Below are positions 1 through 6,344 of a stretch of 8,083 nucleotides of DNA, piece by piece (the stretch's first letter is position 1; each line of letters opens with the position of its first letter). The translations under genes were made by a program, and so were the position numbers. This DNA is from Oscillospiraceae bacterium (lineage in GTDB: Bacteria > Bacillota_A > Clostridia > Oscillospirales > WRJC01). The notes under the pieces were generated by a model. The model was given only the letters and a program-made list of their open reading frames with translations, ran no database searches and was not told the DNA's origin. The stretch is from positions 1 to 8,083 of the forward strand of contig WQXD01000168.1 in NCBI GenBank assembly GCA_009785015.1, given 5' to 3'.

Positions 1-720
1 GACGCATGGTTTCTTTGGGACGACAATTATTTATATGTGTTCGCTCAGATGGATGTAGTAAGCACTTTCCGTCCTGACGAGTTTGCGGAATGGCAGGCAG
101 AGCAGCCGTGGATGCTCACAACCTTTGAAGTGATTATTGATTTCGCCAACGCGGGCGGCGGACACGAAGCCGTGTCTATGGTCAGGTCGGACGACAGCGG
201 ATTTTTGACGATGCACGCAGCGTCTCAGGCACAGCTCGCAGCGGGCGACGCATGTAAGCAGTACGTGGAGTCCGGCCATGTCAGCGGAAATAATTTCTTT
301 ACGGTGGAACTCAAGATCGATATAGCTGAATTCAGAAAAGCCGCAGAAGCGGAAGGCTTGAACTTCGGAAGCGATTTCGCGGCGGGCAAGCAGATCGGCA
401 TATATCTGTTCGCGCAGGAATGCCATGACGACGGCACTCAGGCTCTCTTTGTATCGGTTCCCACAGATATGTCGGGCAACTGGGTTCCCGACAACTATGA
501 TTATATGGTCCTCGGCTCAAACGAAGTAAACGCGCCCGCCGCTGAAGAATCTGCGGCAGCCGGCGGCGGCGAAGAAGCAGACGCCGAGATCGCTCCGGTA
601 ATCGAAGCGGCAAGACCTGCGTCTTCTCCCAGAACAAACGATGCGGGCATAATAATTCTTATAGTTTTACTGATAGCGTCAACCGTAGGAATTGTTATAT
701 TCAAGCGGCATTATGCGTAA
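1..720 (+). CDS. CBM9/DOMON-like surface protein with C-terminal membrane anchor (5' partial)
   Basis: The frame is open from base 1 to the TAA at 718-720 (239 residues visible), so the N-terminus lies outside the window. A GTG at 37 is not a convincing start because the upstream codons already read as domain sequence (W-D-D-N-Y-L-Y-V), matching the 'D-G-L-Y-A-A-A-D-V' strand of the next gene. The visible part resembles the second half of a CBM9-like/DOMON-like beta-sandwich, a fold that usually binds sugars or haem outside the cell. An Ala/Glu-rich linker follows (about residues 180-208), then P-R-T-N-D, a hydrophobic helix (about 216-234) and a short basic tail K-R-H-Y-A. This end resembles a degenerate Gram-positive sorting signal or a simple membrane anchor. 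The downstream gene, 42 bp away, has the same architecture, so the two are probably paralogues acting on the cell surface. The ligand cannot be told from sequence. The anchor and linker are clear; the fold assignment is by pattern and is moderately secure. Confidence 0.65.
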   Translation, partial: DAWFLWDDNYLYVFAQMDVVSTFRPDEFAEWQAEQPWMLTTFEVIIDFANAGGGHEAVSMVRSDDSGFLTMHAASQAQLAAGDACKQYVESGHVSGNNFFTVELKIDIAEFRKAAEAEGLNFGSDFAAGKQIGIYLFAQECHDDGTQALFVSVPTDMSGNWVPDNYDYMVLGSNEVNAPAAEESAAAGGGEEADAEIAPVIEAARPASSPRTNDAGIIILIVLLIASTVGIVIFKRHYA

Positions 721-762
721 AGGATTTATAAATTAAAATTAAATATTGGAGGAAGAATAAAA

Positions 763-1704
763 ATGAAAAAAGTTCTTGCGATTATAATCTGCGTATTATT
801 TTTAGCTGGTATGACTGTTGTGCCGGTGTCGGCTGATCCGACAATTAATGTGCCCAAAGCGCAGACGGCTCCCACGCTTGACGGCGTAATAGACCCCGAA
901 GAATGGGCAAATGCATACAGGCACGACCTGCGTCCCGGTTCGGGAGTGGAAATGTTCGACGCTTATCATTCAGGGCTCGCCACATATCAGGGATCGGTTT
1001 TCTGGTATATGTGGCATGAAGACGGCTTATATGCCGCCGCCGACGTAAAAATGGACATGAGTACGTTTGAAACCCCCGTGAGAGGCGAAGCCAACTTTGT
1101 TTCGGGCTCGATACAGTTTTGTGTTTGGGACGAAAACGGCGGCGGTACGGGAGATATGAAGCTTTGGCTCACATGCCACGTGGAAGCGGCGGACGGCAGC
1201 CCTGTTATAACAAATGCAAACGTCGGCATGGATGACGCGCCCGGCATAGAAATGGCAGCGGTCAAAAACGCAAACGGATACACGGCGGAAGTGCTCATAT
1301 CAACGGCGGCTCTCGCCGAACACGGTATAAATGTAGCATCCGGCGGCAAGCTTATGATACTGACCGACACGATATATTGGGATACCGACGCAGACACCGT
1401 TGAATGCGCGTGCGACAGTCCCGACTGGTCTGCTTTGTACACTTATGTCTTGACAGACGCGGCAGCGGGCAGAGCTCCGCAGGCTGCGGAAGAAGCTCCC
1501 GCAGGAGCGGATCCCGTTGCGGACAACGCTGATCCGGCACCGGGCGCAGCAGCGGACGACACGCCCGCAGCTGCGGAAGAAGCTCCGGCACGTCCGGCAT
1601 CGGTCAGAACGGGAGATACGGGATTTGTGATTATTATACTCGTCATGGCGGCAGCGGCGGGAATCTTTGCGGTCATTCGCAGAAAAAATATCAGGCAAAG
1701 CTAA
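763..1704 (+). CDS. Secreted CBM9-like domain protein with LPXTG-like C-terminal anchor
   Basis: A 313-residue surface protein. The ATG at 763 is supported by a strong GGAGGAAG site at 748-755, seven bases upstream. Residues 1-24 are a classic signal peptide (M-K-K, hydrophobic core, V-S-A | D). Residues about 27-230 read as a CBM9-like/DOMON-like domain: opening 'T-L-D-G-V-I-D-P-E-E-W', the 'D-G-L-Y-A-A-A-D-V' strand, 'G-S-I-Q-F-C-V-W-D', and late 'N-G-Y-T-A-E-V-L-I'. Four cysteines (120, 138, 215, 217) could form disulfides. An Ala/Pro/acid linker (about 233-280) contains a repeated A-A-E-E-A-P block. The end is V-R-T-G-D (281-285), a hydrophobic helix (about 286-305) and a basic tail R-R-K, resembling sortase substrates of Clostridia although the canonical Leu-Pro is missing. 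The likely role is binding carbohydrate at the cell surface. No catalytic motif is visible. It lies just after a related gene and is followed by a terminator. Confidence 0.75.
   Translation: MKKVLAIIICVLFLAGMTVVPVSADPTINVPKAQTAPTLDGVIDPEEWANAYRHDLRPGSGVEMFDAYHSGLATYQGSVFWYMWHEDGLYAAADVKMDMSTFETPVRGEANFVSGSIQFCVWDENGGGTGDMKLWLTCHVEAADGSPVITNANVGMDDAPGIEMAAVKNANGYTAEVLISTAALAEHGINVASGGKLMILTDTIYWDTDADTVECACDSPDWSALYTYVLTDAAAGRAPQAAEEAPAGADPVADNADPAPGAAADDTPAAAEEAPARPASVRTGDTGFVIIILVMAAAAGIFAVIRRKNIRQS
1483..1586 (+). repeat. Direct repeat in the linker of the CBM9-like protein
   Basis: A 17-base direct repeat (GCTGCGGAAGAAGCTCC) occurs at 1483-1499 and 1570-1586. The offset is 87 bases, exactly 29 codons, and both copies are in frame, encoding A-A-E-E-A-P at residues 241-246 and 270-275. 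The flanking bases (CCGCAG) are also nearly repeated. The likely origin is internal duplication or slippage that lengthens a flexible, acidic surface linker. The boundary given covers both copies and the spacer. Confidence 0.7.
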
Positions 1705-1718
1705 ATTTTTTCATAAAT

Positions 1719-1775
1719 ACAACAGGGCAAGAGCAAAATAATATCTGCTCTTGCCCTGTTGTTATATTATTATTA
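1719..1775 (+). terminator. Rho-independent-type terminator after the surface-protein unit
   Basis: A perfect 17-bp inverted repeat has arms at 1719-1735 and 1746-1762 with a 10-base loop. The stem core is AACAGGGCAAGAGCA and its complement. It begins 14 bases after the stop of the CBM9-like gene. The 3' side runs into an AT-only tract (1763-1775), rich in T though not a pure poly-T. This should end transcription of the two surface genes and separate them from the downstream cluster. Because the next start codon is only 26 bases past the stem, it could also act as an attenuator or 5' mRNA stabiliser for read-through transcripts. Confidence 0.8.
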
Positions 1776-1776
1776 C

Positions 1777-1783
1777 GGGGTGA
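1777..1783 (+). promoter_or_regulatory. Ribosome binding site deciding the start of the GH-like gene
   Basis: GGGGTGA pairs well with the 3' part of the anti-Shine-Dalgarno sequence (through GGTGA) and lies five bases before the ATG at 1789. This favours 1789 over an upstream in-frame TTG at 1759, which falls inside the terminator stem and has no binding site. Confidence 0.7.
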
Positions 1784-1788
1784 TTTTT

Positions 1789-3051
1789 ATGCCTGGATTA
1801 ATTGATTTATGCAAGGGACGCTATCCTGTCGGATTATTTGCTTTTGACCAAGAATTATGGGACGACGCCGGAGTAAAACAAGCGGCTGATACCGGGGCGG
1901 ATTTTTTCGTGTCGGTCGGTTCCGCCGAGCCTCTTTTAAGCCTTTGCGAAAAATATGATCTCGGGATCATTTCAAATTCAAATATTCCTGGATGGTGGGG
2001 CGGCGACGGCGGCAATGCCGGAGGCTACGCCGATTATTTTCATGCGGGAAAACTCGAAGAAATAAAAAAAACTTATCCGTCAAGTCCGGCTCTCCGGGGC
2101 GATTATATTTTAGATGAGCCGAACTCTAAAGATTTCGCGCACATAGATAAAGTCATAAAGCATTATAAAGAATTGTTCCCTGACAAATTGCCTTTTCTAA
2201 ATCTCTATCCGAGATATGCGAGCCTTCCGAAGAATACCGACGAAGAAATAATAGCCCAACTCGGAAATACTACATATCAAGAGCATATAGATCAGTATAT
2301 CAGAGAAATCGATCTGCCGTATATTTGCTTTGATTATTATCCGTTCACGGGGACGAATGTTTTCGCAACATATCTTAAAAATCTTGATATTGTAGCAAAA
2401 GTGTGCGGAAAATCAAACAGGGAAATGTGGGTAATAATCCAAACGGGCGCGTGGAAAGCCGAAGAGGTCCTCAGTGCGCATCAGCTTGACTGGCAGGTTT
2501 ATTTATGTCTTGCATACGGCGCAAAAGCGATAATCCACGCGGGCTATTCAAAAGTATGGTGGGACGAAACGACTTCATGCGTAAATTCCAAGGGCGAAAA
2601 AAATGTTACGTATGAATACGTGAAAAATATAAACTCCGCGCTGCATTCTCCGCTCGGGACGGAATTTTTAAAATATGATTATTTATACACGGCGGCTCAC
2701 GGAGATATAAGTTCGTCGAATGAGCAAGTAAAACCCCAATTAGAAAAACAGAACAAAAGCGAAAAATCATCAGGATTGCCAAATATAAAAATAGATTCGG
2801 ACAAAGCGGTTTTAGCGGGATATTTTAAAAAAGACGGCGGATTTGCCGTTATGATTGTGAACACGCATGATCCCTTTGACGGATCGGTTAGGGCAAATGT
2901 GAGAATCGAAACGGACGGACGAAAGCAGGTGAATATGCGCGGCGGTAAGAAAACTACGGGCTCCGTCAAAAACTCTGACGAGATTTCCACCGCTGAAATT
3001 ACGCTTGAAAGCGGTCAGGGAATGTTTGTAACTTTTGAAAATAATAAATAA
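1789..3051 (+). CDS. Putative TIM-barrel glycoside-hydrolase-like protein
   Basis: A 420-residue protein with no signal peptide, so probably cytoplasmic. Residues about 10-300 read as a (beta/alpha)8 barrel of the clan GH-A type: an 'I-L-D-E-P' strand end (D109-E110-P111) where clan members carry the acid/base Glu, 'Y-I-C-F-D-Y-Y-P-F' (178-186) like the D-Y-Y-P strand of GH42-like proteins, 'M-W-V-I-I-Q-T-G-A-W' (213-222), and 'L-A-Y-G-A-K-A-I-I-H' (241-250), typical of the last barrel strand. Residues about 335-420 look like a small beta-sandwich. I cannot place it in a named GH family. At the strand where a nucleophile Glu would be expected there is Gln218, so a classical retaining mechanism is uncertain. 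It is the first gene of the downstream cluster; the next gene's start follows 27 bases after the stop. It may hydrolyse or bind an imported oligosaccharide. It could also be a non-catalytic barrel protein. Confidence 0.6.
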   Translation: MPGLIDLCKGRYPVGLFAFDQELWDDAGVKQAADTGADFFVSVGSAEPLLSLCEKYDLGIISNSNIPGWWGGDGGNAGGYADYFHAGKLEEIKKTYPSSPALRGDYILDEPNSKDFAHIDKVIKHYKELFPDKLPFLNLYPRYASLPKNTDEEIIAQLGNTTYQEHIDQYIREIDLPYICFDYYPFTGTNVFATYLKNLDIVAKVCGKSNREMWVIIQTGAWKAEEVLSAHQLDWQVYLCLAYGAKAIIHAGYSKVWWDETTSCVNSKGEKNVTYEYVKNINSALHSPLGTEFLKYDYLYTAAHGDISSSNEQVKPQLEKQNKSEKSSGLPNIKIDSDKAVLAGYFKKDGGFAVMIVNTHDPFDGSVRANVRIETDGRKQVNMRGGKKTTGSVKNSDEISTAEITLESGQGMFVTFENNK

Positions 3052-3064
3052 AAATAAATAAAAA

Positions 3065-3070
3065 AGGGAG
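3065..3070 (+). promoter_or_regulatory. Ribosome binding site deciding the PIG-L start
   Basis: AGGGAG ends two bases before an ATG at 3073 and eight bases before a second in-frame ATG at 3079. Two bases is too close for initiation and eight is normal, so 3079 is taken as the start. It also puts the conserved hydrophobic strand and H-P-D-D motif at the usual distance from the N-terminus. Confidence 0.7.
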
Positions 3071-3078
3071 ATATGTTT

Positions 3079-3774
3079 ATGAATGTGCTGGCAATAGGCT
3101 GCCATCCCGACGATATTGAGGTCGCCTGCGCGGGAACTCTGGCGAAATATAAAAAACAGGGGCACAGCGTTACGATCTGTCATGTAACGAACGGGAACAT
3201 GGGCCATGCAATAATACAGCCCGACGAACTCCGCGAAATACGCTTAGCCGAGGCAAAAAAATCCGGCGCGCTTGCGGGAATGGAAGTCGTAACCTGCGAT
3301 ACAGGCGATTTGCTCGTGTATGATAATATAGAGCAGAGAGATAAGATCACAGAAATAATACGCGGCGCAAAGCCCGATGTTATAATCACCCACAGCCCAA
3401 ATGATTATATGCCCGATCACGTCGCGGTAAATAAACTGGTATTCGACGCGTCGTTTGCGGCGAGCGTGCCGCATTACGGCATAGGACAAGCGGCTAAAAT
3501 CACCCCGCTGTATTATATGGACACTTTGGCGGGCGTAAATTTTATGCCGACGGAATACGTAGATATATCAGACGAAATAGATATAAAGCTCGAAATGCTT
3601 GAATGTCATGTAAGCCAGATGAAATGGATGCGCGACCATGACGGCATAGATTTCGCAGAGTTTGTCAAAACATGCGCGAGATTCAGGGGACTGCAATGCG
3701 GGGCGCAATACGCGGAGGCATTCACGCAGTGTTACGCATGGCCTAAAATCACGGCGGCGAGATTACTGCCGTAA
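3079..3774 (+). CDS. PIG-L family deacetylase (LmbE-like)
   Basis: A 231-residue cytoplasmic protein of normal length for the PIG-L/LmbE family, which are zinc-dependent hydrolases removing N-acetyl groups from GlcNAc-type sugars and related metabolites (GlcNAc-PI, GlcNAc-malate in bacillithiol synthesis, mycothiol precursors, chitobiose). The N-terminal strand leads into G-C-H-P-D-D-I-E: His9 and Asp12 are expected zinc ligands and Asp11 the general base. H-S-P-N-D-Y-M-P-D-H (105-114) gives the third ligand, His114. All key residues are present, so it should be active. It lies 27 bases after the GH-like gene and 42 bases before the NagB-like gene. That neighbour suggests a route in which an N-acetylamino sugar is deacetylated and then processed, rather than thiol-cofactor synthesis, though the exact substrate cannot be read from sequence. 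If the alternative ATG at 3073 is used, two residues are added. Confidence 0.9.
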   Translation: MNVLAIGCHPDDIEVACAGTLAKYKKQGHSVTICHVTNGNMGHAIIQPDELREIRLAEAKKSGALAGMEVVTCDTGDLLVYDNIEQRDKITEIIRGAKPDVIITHSPNDYMPDHVAVNKLVFDASFAASVPHYGIGQAAKITPLYYMDTLAGVNFMPTEYVDISDEIDIKLEMLECHVSQMKWMRDHDGIDFAEFVKTCARFRGLQCGAQYAEAFTQCYAWPKITAARLLP

Positions 3775-3816
3775 AACATAGAAATTTAATATATATTTTT
3801 TTGGAGGGGTAAGGCG

Positions 3817-4755
3817 ATGAATTTCTTAAGTACAGTCAAGAATTCTTTATTGGAAAACTTTTATCCGAGCGGATGGGATATGGCTAAAATCGACGCCTGC
3901 TGCGAGAAAGGCGTATCGAGAGAAGATTTCTGGAATAAAGATTTTAATCCCGTAGAGTGCGAAAACATAAATGATTTCGGCGTCTTGATGGGGCATGAGA
4001 TCGCGCTGCAAATAAAAAAATCAAGAGACAACGGGGAGAAGCTCGCAATCATAGTCCCGGTCGGTCCTATGGGGATGTATCAATGGACGGTATTTTTCCT
4101 GAAAGAATGGAATGTAAGCTGCTCGCATGTACATACTTTCAATATGGACGAATGGTCCGACGAAAACGGGAACACATTGCCGAGCGATAATCCGGCTTCG
4201 TTTGAATATTGCATGAAAGCGGCGTTTTTCGATAAACTCGGAAATCTTACAGTCCCCCCGGAACAACGGAATTTCGCTACAAAAGAAAATTTGCCGACAT
4301 ACACCGGGAAAATAGCGGATTTAAAAGCTTCGGGCGCGAAACTGATAGTAATATTCGGGATAGGCAGAGCGTTTCATATCGCATTCTGGGAACCGCATTT
4401 CGCGGCTGAATTTGATAGCGTTGACGAATGGAAAAAGCAGACCCACAGGCTGGGAGCGAAGCTTCACCCGCTGACAATAGAGCAAAACGCGATCACGAGC
4501 TTTAAAAGCAGGACTACACTCGTGCCGTGCACAGCGAACACGATAGGCCCGGGATTGTTTTTGCAGGCGGATTATATCATCGGCGGCGCGGACGGCGCTT
4601 TGGGACGCGGAATGGGCTGGCAGGGAATGAGTTTTCTCACCACGCTGCATCACGGCGAATCTATATGGATACCGTCGACTTTTATGCCAACGCTGCCAGG
4701 CAAGCTGTTTTATCTCAAAGAACTTGCCGGGCCGCTCAGAGCGGATGTGAATTAG
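3817..4755 (+). CDS. Divergent NagB-like sugar-phosphate isomerase/deaminase-fold protein
   Basis: A 312-residue cytoplasmic protein; the start is set by GGAGGGG at 3803-3809, seven bases before the ATG. The NagB/6-phosphogluconolactonase fold shows in 'P-V-G-P-M-G-M-Y' (81-88, phosphate-loop region), 'F-N-M-D-E-W' (108-113, matching the N-M-D-E-Y of glucosamine-6-phosphate deaminase, with Asp111 as the catalytic base) and '[13 protein letters not shown]' (181-193), matching G-x-G-x-D-G-H-I-A-F-N-E-P. His187 and Glu192 are kept, but the Asp that assists the catalytic His (Asp141 in E. coli NagB) is Ala185 and the following Gly is Phe. The protein is also about 45 residues longer than E. coli NagB (266), with extra sequence at the N-terminus. 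It may therefore be an isomerase or deaminase with altered chemistry or substrate rather than true NagB. It follows a PIG-L deacetylase, so an amino-sugar substrate is plausible. The fold is well supported; the reaction is not. Confidence 0.75.
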   Translation: MNFLSTVKNSLLENFYPSGWDMAKIDACCEKGVSREDFWNKDFNPVECENINDFGVLMGHEIALQIKKSRDNGEKLAIIVPVGPMGMYQWTVFFLKEWNVSCSHVHTFNMDEWSDENGNTLPSDNPASFEYCMKAAFFDKLGNLTVPPEQRNFATKENLPTYTGKIADLKASGAKLIVIFGIGRAFHIAFWEPHFAAEFDSVDEWKKQTHRLGAKLHPLTIEQNAITSFKSRTTLVPCTANTIGPGLFLQADYIIGGADGALGRGMGWQGMSFLTTLHHGESIWIPSTFMPTLPGKLFYLKELAGPLRADVN

Positions 4756-4763
4756 CGGAATTG

Positions 4764-4800
4764 GAAAGGAACGGGTATAGTAATCTTAACGAAAGGAACG
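4764..4800 (+). promoter_or_regulatory. Duplicated Shine-Dalgarno-like element before the solute-binding protein
   Basis: GAAAGGAACG occurs twice, at 4764-4773 and 4791-4800. The second copy's AAGG lies about 14 bases before the ATG at 4811, longer than usual. The first has no start codon at a useful distance. No better start exists because the signal peptide requires the ATG at 4811. The pair may be a local duplication that weakens or tunes translation. Confidence 0.4.
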
Positions 4801-4810
4801 CGATTATAAT

Positions 4811-6325
4811 ATGAAAATAAAAATAATAACGCTTATATTGATGATTTTATGCGTGGGTGCCTGCGCTTCATGCGGGGAAAGCGGCGACGAACAGCCAAAT
4901 ACGCTTGTAAACGTGCCTGACAACGCCAACAACCAGGAAAATGCCGGCGGAGCCGAATCCGAAGAAGAGCAGGAACAGCGCATATTTTCAGACGCACCGG
5001 TCCAAGACCACGGCGGCGCGGAATACAGGATAATCGGCAGGCTGGCGGTCACGTCTAACCGTCACTGGGACGCGCGGGATTTATACGCCGAAGAAGAAAG
5101 CGGCGACATAATCGAAGACGCGGTGTTCAGGCGAAACAAAACAATCGAAGAAAAATTTAATATCAAAATAACAAGAATCGAAGCCGACCCTCCGACGTCG
5201 CTGGCGAGAAGAGCGATCCAGGCGGGTACAAATGATTATGATATTATTTATGACGCTATTGTCCAAACCAAGGATCTGATGACTGCCGGGCTCGGATTAG
5301 ATTTGAAAAACGTGCCGCATATAGATTTGGGTAAGCCGTGGTACGACCAAAACGCGAACCGCCAGCTCTCTATCGGCAATAAATTATATACGACGTTTTC
5401 CGATTTTACTATTTTGGATAAAGACTGCACATGGGTATATTTATTCAACAAGCAGCTATTGGCGGACTTAGCGCTCGAAGACCCGTATCAGTTAGTGCGC
5501 GAAGGCAAATGGACGATAGACAAACTATACGATATGTGCAAAGACGCGTCCCGCGATTTGGACGGCGACGGTGTTATGGGCAACTGGGACCAGTACGGCT
5601 ATATGGGCGAATCGTTTAACATGTACGTCGGGCTTGTCGCGGCGGACGTTGTGCTGTTCCCGAAAGACGCCGACGATTTGCCGAAGTTCAGCGGCATGAA
5701 TGAACGCGTTTTTATAGCGTTTGAGAAGCTTCTCGGGGTCTTTGGCAACAAAGAAATATCGCTAAGAGCGGAGGATATAACGGGTTACGCGGGCGATATT
5801 TGGGTGGAAGTAATGGACGCGGGCTTTATGGAAGGACGCGTATTGTTCAACAACGCAGGAATGAACCGCGTCACGCTATTCAGGAGCATGGAAATAGACT
5901 TCGGCATATTGCCGTCGCCGAAATTAAACGAAGCTCAGGAAAATTATTACAACACAGTCACGCACCATTCCGCAACTTCGTTCGTGATTCCCGTAACGCT
6001 CGCCGGCGAAGACCTTGCGAGAGTGGGCGCAGTCACAGACGCGCTCGCGGCGGAATCAAGATATACGCTTATACCTGCATATTACGAAACGCAGCTCAAA
6101 ACAAAACTGACGCGCGACGACGATTCCTCCGAAATGATGGACTTGATATTCGCGAACCGCCGGTTTGACCTGGGCTTGATTTTCGGATTCGGCGATATAG
6201 TCGGAATATTCGGGACCGCGATGACCCAAAACAACGCAAATATAGCGTCGCGGCTCGAAAGCGCCGAACCGCGAGCCGAAAGGGATATAGAAAAACTAAT
6301 CGGGCAGATTATGGGCAGTGATTAA
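4811..6325 (+). CDS. Extracellular solute-binding lipoprotein of an ABC importer
   Basis: A 504-residue predicted lipoprotein. Residues 1-20 are a short basic start and hydrophobic core leading to a lipobox at V-G-A-C18 or, less ideally, C-A-S-C21, so the protein should be tethered outside the membrane. A low-complexity acidic/Asn spacer (about 22-57) follows. The rest reads as a type I periplasmic-binding fold of the family that serves oligosaccharide ABC importers: 'N-D-Y-D-I-I-Y-D' (141-148), 'W-V-Y-L-F-N-K-Q-L-L' (208-217), 'G-K-W-T-I-D-K-L-Y' (232-240), and an Asp-rich loop D-L-D-G-D-G (249-254), common in clostridial members and possibly calcium-binding. It sits in the middle of cytoplasmic enzyme genes and would deliver their substrate. 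No permease or ATPase gene is in the window, so it is an orphan here or pairs with genes elsewhere. The ligand is unknown; a sugar is likely by family and context. Confidence 0.88.
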   Translation: MKIKIITLILMILCVGACASCGESGDEQPNTLVNVPDNANNQENAGGAESEEEQEQRIFSDAPVQDHGGAEYRIIGRLAVTSNRHWDARDLYAEEESGDIIEDAVFRRNKTIEEKFNIKITRIEADPPTSLARRAIQAGTNDYDIIYDAIVQTKDLMTAGLGLDLKNVPHIDLGKPWYDQNANRQLSIGNKLYTTFSDFTILDKDCTWVYLFNKQLLADLALEDPYQLVREGKWTIDKLYDMCKDASRDLDGDGVMGNWDQYGYMGESFNMYVGLVAADVVLFPKDADDLPKFSGMNERVFIAFEKLLGVFGNKEISLRAEDITGYAGDIWVEVMDAGFMEGRVLFNNAGMNRVTLFRSMEIDFGILPSPKLNEAQENYYNTVTHHSATSFVIPVTLAGEDLARVGAVTDALAAESRYTLIPAYYETQLKTKLTRDDDSSEMMDLIFANRRFDLGLIFGFGDIVGIFGTAMTQNNANIASRLESAEPRAERDIEKLIGQIMGSD

Positions 6326-6344
6326 ATGAAAGGCGGGAATTAAT

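Noticed and set aside
332..637. Minus-strand open frames opposite the first surface protein, and similar ones at 1300-1698
   Set aside because: Arg/Ser/Cys- or Ala-rich translations produced by the GC-rich linker on the other strand; no ribosome binding site or domain.
1483..1586. Possible CRISPR or VNTR array in the surface-protein linker
   Set aside because: Only two copies, in frame, encoding the same peptide; a protein linker duplication, not a CRISPR.
1759..1788. Longer N-terminus for the GH-like protein from a TTG at 1759
   Set aside because: The TTG lies within the terminator's right arm, has no ribosome binding site and adds a low-complexity Tyr-run; the ATG at 1789 has a good site five bases upstream.
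3073..3078. ATG at 3073 as PIG-L start
   Set aside because: Only two bases from AGGGAG; the ATG at 3079 has normal eight-base spacing and the usual family N-terminus.
3775..3816. Possible internal promoter in the AT-rich gap before the NagB-like gene
   Set aside because: TAATAT-like sequence exists but no -35 at proper spacing; the AT-richness and strong ribosome site fit an ordinary intercistronic gap.
4732..4744. Small hairpin CCGCT-CAG-AGCGG at the end of the NagB-like gene
   Set aside because: Five-base stem inside the coding sequence with no T-tract; chance in GC-rich codons is the simpler explanation.
5800..6168. Plus-strand alternative frame of 122 codons
   Set aside because: Sits entirely inside the solute-binding protein gene in another frame, Arg-rich and featureless.
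6251..6278. 7-bp inverted repeat CGGCTCG/CGAGCCG near the 3' end of the solute-binding gene
   Set aside because: Short, 14-base loop, inside coding sequence 47 bases before the stop, and with no T-tract; not a terminator.
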